A stretch of 26,464 nt of DNA from Betaproteobacteria bacterium. Lineage in GTDB: Bacteria > Pseudomonadota > Gammaproteobacteria > Burkholderiales > Burkholderiaceae_A. Shown here piece by piece: positions 1 through 7,600 of this stretch. The notes beneath the pieces were generated by a model that was not told where the DNA came from, ran no database searches, and was given only the letters and a program-made list of their open reading frames with translations. Location: NCBI GenBank assembly GCA_028139685.1, contig JAOINQ010000011.1, positions 1 through 26,464 on the forward strand, written 5' to 3'. A program made the position numbers and the translations under genes. Within the stretch, counting starts at the first letter, position 1, and every line of letters starts with the position of its first letter.

Positions 1-1930
1 CCTGAGCAAAATTCGTATGGACTCTACCACTGTTTTCATAAATCATTAACGGAAGTTTTTCGGTGTAAGTAGTTTTTAATTTAGAAAAAGTCCTCCAATC
101 AAGCAAAAATTTCGGCAGAGGATAATCAATTGATAATTTTTCTAAAACTGATTCGTCTGTAGAAGGAGCTCCGCTGGCAGTTTTCTTAACAGGAGAATAA
201 CCTAATTTTTCGAACAGTATTTTCGACACCTGTTTAGGGGAGCCCAAATTGAAATTCTCACCAGCTAATTCGAAAGACTTACTCTCTAAAATACTTATCT
301 TTTTGGTCAGCTCCTTTGTCTGTTTGTGCAAGACATTTTCATCGATTTTTACCCCTTGCTGTTCCATTTTCACTAAAACTTCTAGACAAGGCATCTCTAA
401 TTTCTTGTAAACGCTATTGAGACTTTCCTCCTTAGCCAACAACCCACTCAACTTGAAATACAAATCAATAGTAAAGTCAGCATCCTCACAAGCATAATGC
501 ATTGCTTTAGCAACTGGAACTTCACTGAAACATATTTGTTTTGCCCCTTTACCTGTAAGTTCCTCATACGTTTTTCCCGAGCGTCCGAGATGTCTTTCGG
601 CTAAAGTAGCAAGATCATGCTTTCGATTAGCCTCGAGCACATAAGACATTAACATTGTATCTTCAAAAGGCCCCTGAATCTTTACCCCGGCATTTAAGAG
701 AATATGAAGGTCATATTTAAGGTTATGGGCAACTTTTGTGCAGCTCCCGTGGAACCAATCACCTAGAGATTTTAGTACATATTCAGTAGACAACTGATCT
801 ACATTTTCATCTGTATGTGAGAGCGGTATATACACTCCGGTGCCCTCTAACAATGAAAAAGAGATGCCGACTAAAGAAGCACTTCGAACATTTAGTGATG
901 TTGTCTCAGTATCAAAGGCTACAATTTTTGCAGCATCTAACTCCCGTAAAAACTCATTAAGGCTCTCTTCCGTATTTATCAACCGATACTTAGGTTTCTG
1001 AATTTCCTTTCTTGGACTGTGCTTTGCATCTACATCTTTATTGGCTTTTGAGAAGTTTTTTAGGCTATTAAATAATTCGTACTCGTCTCGAAACTTTTCA
1101 ATTTTTTTTTCGTCAATTTTTTTCCAACTACAGAATTTATCTATTCCTTGAGCGACTTCCCCAACATCTACGTCTTTCTTAATCGTAATCAAGTTTTTTC
1201 CTTGCGGAAGCCACTTAAGAGATTTCCTGAGATTTTCCCCTACCGCTCCCTTTATAAATTCAGCATTTTTTATAACCTCGTCTAAACTTCCATATTCCTC
1301 TAACCATTTTTTTGCGGTTTTTGGCCCAACCTTGGGAACTCCCGGAATATTGTCTACGGCGTCTCCGAGTAATGTTAAATAATCGATTATTTTGGAGGGC
1401 GGGACCCCAAACTTTTCCAGAACACCCTCTTCATCCAAAATTTTAGCTGGAACACCCTCTCTTCTCATCGAGTCGACTACCAATATATCGTTTGTCACAA
1501 GTTGAGCAAGATCTTTGTCACCCGAAATAATAATTGAATTAAATTTGAGCTGAGAGGCTATATTGGTAACTGTCCCAATTACATCGTCAGCCTCATATCC
1601 AGGTATTGATAATATTGGCCAACCCATCGCTTGGATCATTTCAAAAATTACCGGTGTTTGTAGGGATAAATCATCCGGCATTTTAGATCTATTTGCCTTA
1701 TATGCACTGTAGACTTTTTCACGGAATGTCGGTCCTTTGGGGTCAAAAACACATAATCCAATCTCTGCGGGCCATTCTTCCCGGGTTTTTCGTAGCATAT
1801 TAATCATGCCGGTGATAGCTCCTGTAGGAAAATCTTTCTTGTTCCTCAAATCAGGCATCGCGTGATACGCCCTGTATAAAAAACTAGAAGCATCAACTAT
1901 AAGGAAATTTTTTTTTAATTTTTTGCTCAT
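1..1930 (-). CDS. polA: DNA polymerase I (partial, C-terminus beyond window)
   Basis: DNA polymerase I fills gaps and removes RNA primers during replication and excision repair. Reading leftward from an ATG at 1930, the first 643 codons are present and the frame is open to the window edge. The N-terminal 5'-3' nuclease domain is seen in LIVDASSFLYRAYHAMP near residue 10, ADDVIG, GDKDLAQLV and GDAVDNIPGVPKVG. The central 3'-5' proofreading domain looks active: DTET (Exo I) near residue 335, NLKYD (Exo II) and YACEDAD (Exo III) all keep their acidic residues. The polymerase domain starts (GSPKQVSKILFEKLG) and the visible part ends at RVHTNFAQ, which aligns with RVHTSYHQ of E. coli PolA, so roughly the last 260 residues are outside. 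Identity is from remembered family sequence and is very secure. It is divergent from glnS across 56 bp. Confidence 0.97.
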   Translation of the reverse strand, partial: MSKKLKKNFLIVDASSFLYRAYHAMPDLRNKKDFPTGAITGMINMLRKTREEWPAEIGLCVFDPKGPTFREKVYSAYKANRSKMPDDLSLQTPVIFEMIQAMGWPILSIPGYEADDVIGTVTNIASQLKFNSIIISGDKDLAQLVTNDILVVDSMRREGVPAKILDEEGVLEKFGVPPSKIIDYLTLLGDAVDNIPGVPKVGPKTAKKWLEEYGSLDEVIKNAEFIKGAVGENLRKSLKWLPQGKNLITIKKDVDVGEVAQGIDKFCSWKKIDEKKIEKFRDEYELFNSLKNFSKANKDVDAKHSPRKEIQKPKYRLINTEESLNEFLRELDAAKIVAFDTETTSLNVRSASLVGISFSLLEGTGVYIPLSHTDENVDQLSTEYVLKSLGDWFHGSCTKVAHNLKYDLHILLNAGVKIQGPFEDTMLMSYVLEANRKHDLATLAERHLGRSGKTYEELTGKGAKQICFSEVPVAKAMHYACEDADFTIDLYFKLSGLLAKEESLNSVYKKLEMPCLEVLVKMEQQGVKIDENVLHKQTKELTKKISILESKSFELAGENFNLGSPKQVSKILFEKLGYSPVKKTASGAPSTDESVLEKLSIDYPLPKFLLDWRTFSKLKTTYTEKLPLMIYENSGRVHTNFAQ

Positions 1931-1967
1931 ATTAATTTGTGAATTTGATACATTTGAAGTGTATTTA

Positions 1968-1973
1968 ATTATA
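1968..1973 (-). promoter_or_regulatory. Candidate -10 element of the polA promoter
   Basis: Read on the minus strand this is a perfect TATAAT, about 38 bp upstream of the polA ATG, so transcription would start near 1961. No good -35 hexamer lies at 16-18 bp (the best is a poor TGATTT). The element lies directly against the glnS ribosome binding site on the other strand. It is a sequence match only; the 56-bp gap is AT-rich, so a chance match is possible. Confidence 0.4.
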
Positions 1974-1989
1974 GGGGGATAAACTTATA
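1974..1989 (+). promoter_or_regulatory. glnS ribosome binding site and ATA start codon
   Basis: GGGGGA at 1974-1979 is followed by 7 nt and then ATA at 1987-1989. An in-frame TAG at 1972-1974 blocks any start further upstream. No ATG, GTG or TTG occurs in frame until TTG at 2125, which is past the essential HIGH motif. The spacing and the match of the resulting N-terminus to GlnRS make ATA the likely initiator, unless the base is a sequencing error for ATG. Confidence 0.7.
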
Positions 1990-3660
1990 AATCACGATCC
2001 AACGAATTTTATCGAACAGATTATTCAAAAAGAACTCGATAATGGCACGGTTGATAATATTGTAACCAGGTTTCCACCCGAACCCAACGGTTACCTTCAC
2101 TTCGGTCATGCTAAAGCTATTTGTTTGAATTTTGGTTTGGCGAAAAAGTTTAATGGTATTTGCCACTTAAGAATGGACGACACTAATCCGGAAAAAGAAA
2201 CGGACGAATTTGTTAATTCAATCATAAAATCAGTGCATTGGTTGGGTTTTGATTATGGTGATCATCTGTATTACGCGAGTGATTATTTCGATACTTTCTT
2301 TGAATGCGCTAAAGCATTCATTCGGAATAACTTGGCCTATGTCGACTCGCAAAATAGTGAGCAAATTCGTGAGAACCGAGGAACACTCACTCAACCTGGG
2401 CTTGACTCAAAGTTTAGAGACAGGAGCGCAGACGAGAATTTGGAAATTTTCGAGAAAATGAAAACGGGCCTATTTCAGGCAGGAGCACATGTACTTAGGG
2501 CTAAGATAGACATGAAATCCCCTAATATAAATATGCGAGACCCGATTTTATATAAAATTAGACACGTCAAACACCACAGGCAAGCAGATAAATGGTGTAT
2601 TTACCCACTTTACGATTTTGCTCACCCGTTATCCGACGCGATTGAAAAAATAACTCATTCTATTTGCACACTAGAATTTGAAGACCATAGACCTATTTAC
2701 AATTGGGTTATAAAGAGTGCTAGTCTTTGTGGCTTTTTTAAGAATCAGGTTCTCCCAAGACAATTCGAGTTTGCAAGGCTAAATATCGAAAGTTTAGTCT
2801 TATCGAAAAGAAAGTTAACTCAAGTTGTGGATACGAAGGTAGTAAAAAATTGGAGTGATCCCAGAATGCCTACATTAGAGGGTGCAAAAACACGCGGATA
2901 CCCTCCTGAGGGCTTTATTAAATTTAACCAACTTATCGGCGTTACTAAATCTGCCTCAACGATAGAGCGAGGAGTTTTAGAGGAATGCATGAGAGAACAT
3001 TTAAACAAGACTGTTAAAAGAAAAATTTGCGTGATCTCCCCGTTGAGACTGATTATAGAAAATGTTGAAGAAACTTTTTCTGAAGAATGCTCTGTCCGTA
3101 ATCATCCTCAAGACAAAAGTTTGGGTGAAAGAAAAGTGCAGTTCGGAAAATATTTATACATTGAAAGATCTGACTTTCAAGTCAACCCAGCTAAAGATTT
3201 TTTTAGGTTAAGACCTGGAGGCCTTGTAAGACTCAAATATGCCTTTGTTGCTGAATGCACTGACTATGAGGAAAAAGACGGACTAATCACATCTGTAACT
3301 GTTAAGATTTTCAAAGATTCGAAAAGTGGTACTAGTGGTTCAAACAACTACAAAGTAAAAGGAAATATCCATTGGTTAAATGAATCTAACGCAAAAACTT
3401 GTACTCTTCACGTATACCACAACATATTCACACAAAATTCAGGAAACTTGAACCAATTTTCTGATGAAGAGATGCTTTTAAATAAGCACTCATTAGAGAC
3501 TCTTTCTGCACTCGTTGAGCAATCCGCTGTAAATGAGAAAATAGGAACCCCATTGCAATTTGAAAGACATGGATATTTTATTTTGGCAAATAAAACAAAT
3601 AAAAATAGAGTCGAGTTTGGAAAAATAATCTCGCTTAAAGATAGTTGGAAAAAATGCTAA
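1987..3660 (+). CDS. glnS: Glutaminyl-tRNA synthetase, apparent ATA start
   Basis: Class Ic aminoacyl-tRNA synthetase that charges tRNA-Gln with glutamine in the cytoplasm. From ATA at 1987 it has 557 residues, against 554 in E. coli. The N-terminus (NHDPTNFIEQII) lines up with PTNFIRQII of E. coli. The ATP-binding signatures are HFGH at residues 38-41 (usual HIGH) and LSKRK at 272-276 (MSKRK in E. coli). Other family blocks include FRDRSADENLEIFEKM, LRAKIDM, KWCIYPLYDFAHPLSDA, HSICTLEFEDHRP and DPRMPTLEGAKTRGYPPEG. The C-terminal beta-barrel anticodon domain is present (KVKGNIHW, FERHGYF). It opens the plus-strand unit glnS-quinone reductase-uvrA, and its end overlaps the next start by 7 bp (ATG inside ATGCTAA). 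The presence of GlnRS means glutamine is charged directly. Function is secure; the start codon is the odd point. Confidence 0.96.
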   Translation: MNHDPTNFIEQIIQKELDNGTVDNIVTRFPPEPNGYLHFGHAKAICLNFGLAKKFNGICHLRMDDTNPEKETDEFVNSIIKSVHWLGFDYGDHLYYASDYFDTFFECAKAFIRNNLAYVDSQNSEQIRENRGTLTQPGLDSKFRDRSADENLEIFEKMKTGLFQAGAHVLRAKIDMKSPNINMRDPILYKIRHVKHHRQADKWCIYPLYDFAHPLSDAIEKITHSICTLEFEDHRPIYNWVIKSASLCGFFKNQVLPRQFEFARLNIESLVLSKRKLTQVVDTKVVKNWSDPRMPTLEGAKTRGYPPEGFIKFNQLIGVTKSASTIERGVLEECMREHLNKTVKRKICVISPLRLIIENVEETFSEECSVRNHPQDKSLGERKVQFGKYLYIERSDFQVNPAKDFFRLRPGGLVRLKYAFVAECTDYEEKDGLITSVTVKIFKDSKSGTSGSNNYKVKGNIHWLNESNAKTCTLHVYHNIFTQNSGNLNQFSDEEMLLNKHSLETLSALVEQSAVNEKIGTPLQFERHGYFILANKTNKNRVEFGKIISLKDSWKKC

Positions 3661-4631
3661 TTGTTTGTGACAAAGATTATAAGGTTTCTGGAAAGCTCAA
3701 AATTAGGGAAGAGCAAGAACCATATCCAAATGATGAAGAGGTACTAATCAGAGTAAAATCTTTTGGAATTAACCGTCCCGACCTATTGCAAAAAAAAGGT
3801 TTGTACCCTCCTCCTACAAGCGCTTCAAAAATTTTAGGCTTAGAATGCAGTGGGTTTGTAGAGAAGACTGGAAAAAGAGTTAAAGTTATGAAAGAGGGGG
3901 ATAAGGTTTGTGCGCTAACTGCCGGAGGAGCATATGCGGAAAAAGTTTCTGTTCACCAGTGGCACTGCTTTAAAATACCAAAAAATTTAGCCTTTTCAGA
4001 AGCTGCAGTTTTGCCTGAAGTATTTATGACATGTTGGACCAATATTTTTGAGCTCGGTATATTAAAACAGGGGGATTCTATTCTTATTCATGGAGGAAAT
4101 AGCGGTATTGGTTGTGCAGCAATTCAGCTAGCAAAATGGGCTAAAGCAACTGTCATCTGTTCGGTTAGAACTGAGGAGAAAAAAATTTTTTGCGAAGCAC
4201 TAGGTTGTACAAATGTTATAAATTCTGAGAAAGATGATTTCGTAGAGTATATTCGGGAAAAATTTCCATCAAGAATGAATGTAATACTTGACATGATTGG
4301 TGGCGATTTTACCGAAAAAAATATCAGATGTCTCGGAGAATACGGAAGGCTAGTACAAATAGCTTTTCTTAAAGGCCAGTTCCCAAAAGTTGATCTCATG
4401 CAAATTATGAAACAAAGGTTAGTAATTACTGGGTCTACTCTTCGCGCTAGAAGCGATAAAGAAAAAAAAAGAATCGCAGACCAATTGAAAGAAAATATTT
4501 GGCCAGAAATTGAAAGTGGAAATATCAAACCATGCCTCAATAAAGAGTATCAGTTATCAGAGATTAATGAAGCGCACGAATTTATGGAAAACTCATTACA
4601 CATGGGAAAAATCGCTGTGACGATATCCTAA
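3654..4631 (+). CDS. NAD(P)H:quinone oxidoreductase, zinc-free MDR family (PIG3/Qor type)
   Basis: A 325-residue medium-chain dehydrogenase/reductase of the zeta-crystallin/PIG3 group, which reduces quinones with NADPH. The GroES-like N-terminal domain carries FGINRPDLLQKKGLYPPP near residue 38 and LGLECSGFVE near 61, both typical of the group. The Rossmann nucleotide site is HGGNSGIGCAAIQLA around 146-160. The zinc-binding cysteines of true alcohol dehydrogenases are absent. I chose ATG 3654, inside the glnS stop region, over an upstream TTG at 3645, because MLIVCDKDYKVSG resembles the usual family start. It is three bases ahead of uvrA. The actual substrate is unknown. Family assignment is firm; physiological role is not. 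Confidence 0.9.
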   Translation: MLIVCDKDYKVSGKLKIREEQEPYPNDEEVLIRVKSFGINRPDLLQKKGLYPPPTSASKILGLECSGFVEKTGKRVKVMKEGDKVCALTAGGAYAEKVSVHQWHCFKIPKNLAFSEAAVLPEVFMTCWTNIFELGILKQGDSILIHGGNSGIGCAAIQLAKWAKATVICSVRTEEKKIFCEALGCTNVINSEKDDFVEYIREKFPSRMNVILDMIGGDFTEKNIRCLGEYGRLVQIAFLKGQFPKVDLMQIMKQRLVITGSTLRARSDKEKKRIADQLKENIWPEIESGNIKPCLNKEYQLSEINEAHEFMENSLHMGKIAVTIS

Positions 4632-4634
4632 TTT

Positions 4635-7600
4635 ATGCAGAAATTTATCATAGTAAAAGGGGCGCATGAACATAATCTAAAAAATGTTTCGGTTAAAATT
4701 CCCATTAACAAAATTTCAGTAGTGACTGGTCTTTCGGGCTCTGGCAAGAGTAGTTTAGTAATTGATACTATAAGTGCTGAGGGCAAAAGAAGGTACATTG
4801 AAACTTTTTCATCTTATGCTAGACAATTCCTAGACAGAGTAGATAAGCCAAAAATTGAAGAAATCAGTGGGTTGCTGCCTTCTATCGCAATCGAACAATT
4901 AAATCCTGTGAAAACGTCTCGTTCAACTGTTGGAACGATGACTGAACTTTCCGATTATTTTAAACTGCTTTTTTCAAGAGCGGCAAAGCTGTACTGCGAA
5001 AAATGTAGCAAAGAAATCAAAAGTGATAGTATTCACGAGCTTGCTGACTTTGTCAAAAAACTCAAAGGAAAAAAGATTGCGGTAATCTTTAGTGTAAAAA
5101 AACCTCCAAAGTTTTCCAATGAAGAGTTTGAAACATGGCTATCCTCCCAGGGTTTTACAAAAATTTTTTCTCGGAGCAAAACTGTTGCGAAAGTAGTAGC
5201 TGGAAGATTTGCTATAACAAATAAAATCGATATTGGGGCAATTCTTGAGGCTTTGGAACTAGCAAGTAAACTTGGGAAAAATTATTTTGAAATCGTAGAT
5301 CTTGAAACCATGGATTTATTGCGCACATGCGTCACGATATTCGCATGTTCAACATGTAAAATTTCATACAAAAGACCGAGACCCGCATTATTTTCATTCA
5401 ACTCTCCAATAGGAGCATGTGAGGCATGTAAGGGATTTGGTAAAACAATCGGACTTGATTTATCTCTTATAATTCCTGATGAAAAAATAAGTCTGGCAGA
5501 GGGAGCAATAAAACCGTTTAATTCAGAAGCTTACAAAAAATATAAATCTGATCTATTGAAGTGTTCAGAAATAGAGAGTGTGCCTATCGATATACCCTAT
5601 CAAAAACTTAGTGCAAAACAAAAAAAATGGATTCTCGAGGGATCACATGAAAAGAGTGGATTTACCAAATCAAACTGGAGAGGCATTTACTCTTTTTTTT
5701 CAAAAATGGAAAAGAAATCTTATAAAATGCATGTCCGTGTTTTTCTCTCGAGATACAGGTCATATGATGACTGTCAGAAGTGCGAAGGGAAAAGGCTAAA
5801 AAAAGAACCGCTCAATTGGAAAATCAGGGAAAAAGATATTCATGAATGGTCTTGTTTGGAATTAGCAGATGTGGAATCAGAGATTAAGCTCTTTTTGAAA
5901 GAAATAAAACAAAGTAACCTCTCTTCTGGAAAAATCAAAGCTACAACTCTTATCCTTTACGAGATAAACACTAGATTGAGCTATCTAAATCAGGTTGGAT
6001 TAAATTACCTGAGATTAGACAGGCAATCTAGAACACTATCAGGAGGTGAGGTTCAAAGGATTAATTTGACTACCGCCCTTGGATCGTCACTCACGAATAC
6101 GCTTTTTATTTTAGATGAACCCTCTACCGGATTACATCATAAAGACATAAGTAACTTAGTTAATGTTATAAAAAAACTAAAGAACATGGGTAACACGATT
6201 CTCATAGTAGAGCACGACAGTAAGATGATTGCCGAAGCTGATATGATTTTTGAAATAGGGCCCGGCCCGGGAGAGCAGGGAGGAGAAATTTGCTTCAGTG
6301 GATCGTACGATAGTCTATTATTGTCAAATACCGTTACCGGGAAATTTCTTCGAAAGAAGGGGTTCCTAAAGAAAAAAAGTAGTAAATTAGAACGAGGAAC
6401 TGGATATGTTGAAATTCGTAAGATTAAGAGTAATAATCTTAAAAATATTGATATAAGATTTCCAAAAAATAAACTGACCTGTATCACAGGTATTTCGGGA
6501 AGTGGAAAATCCACTCTCGTTGAAAATATTATTTTTCCCGCTTTGTCTCGCTCAATTGGAAAGTTAGAACCAATCAAGGGGACTTTCTCTGAACTCTCAG
6601 GATATGAAAGTTTTTTTGACGTAGTTTATGCAAGTCAAAAAGTTCTCCAAAAGAATTCTAGATCTAACGCTGCTTTGTATATCGGAGTTTTTACTCCTAT
6701 TAGAGAGCTCTTTTCAAGACTTGAAGAATCGAAAGCAAGAAAGTATACGAGCAGTCATTTTAGTTTTAATTCAAATCTCGGAAGATGTAGTTCCTGTGAT
6801 GGTACAGGCTATGAAGAAATCGAGCTTCAGTTTTTATCCGATATTTATTTAGAGTGTGTTAGCTGCAAAGGACAAAAATATAAGAATGATATTTTAGAGA
6901 TCAAGCTACGAGGGCTCTCCATTCATGATGTTATGAACCTTACTGTATCTGAAGCATACGATTTTTTTATTGAATATGACAATATAAAAAACAAACTGAA
7001 TCAACTAAAAACTGTAGGACTTGATTACCTTAGAATTGGACAATCAATATCTACATTGTCTGGTGGAGAATTACAGAGGCTTAAAATAGCTGAGCATCTT
7101 AATTCGAAAAAAAGAAAATCTGTCGATTCAAACAAATCTATATTATTTATCTTTGATGAGCCAACGACTGGCCTTCACCTTGCAGATGTGGAAAAACTTG
7201 TGTTTGCACTTGAAAAACTCCTAGATGAGGGACATACGGTTGTCGTAATTGAACACTGTTTGGAATTTATTTCATGCGCCGACTGGATAATTGAGCTCGG
7301 ACCTGGGGCTGGGATACACGGAGGCAAAGTACTGATACAAAATACTCTTTCACAACTCATGAAGACAAAAACGAATACAGGGTTAGCATTAAATGAACTT
7401 CTAACAAACCAATCAATAAAGACGAAAACTTCGTCACTAAAAAAGAATAATGATTTGGAAAAAAAAGAAATATTCATTGAAAATGCTCGCGAAAACAATC
7501 TATCAAACCTATCGATAAAAATACCACTTAACAAGATTGTTGTTATTACCGGTGTCTCTGGTAGTGGAAAATCTACTCTAGCGTTCGATATTTTGTACGC

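Noticed and set aside
1969..2166. 65-residue minus-strand open frame over the glnS start
   Set aside because: It is antisense to conserved GlnRS sequence including the HIGH motif and shows no family features.
6137..6577. Antisense open frames within uvrA (also at 7175-7534 and 8960-9211)
   Set aside because: They lie opposite well-conserved UvrA coding sequence, have biased low-complexity composition (Ser/Phe/Ile runs) and no start context; they are shadows of uvrA.
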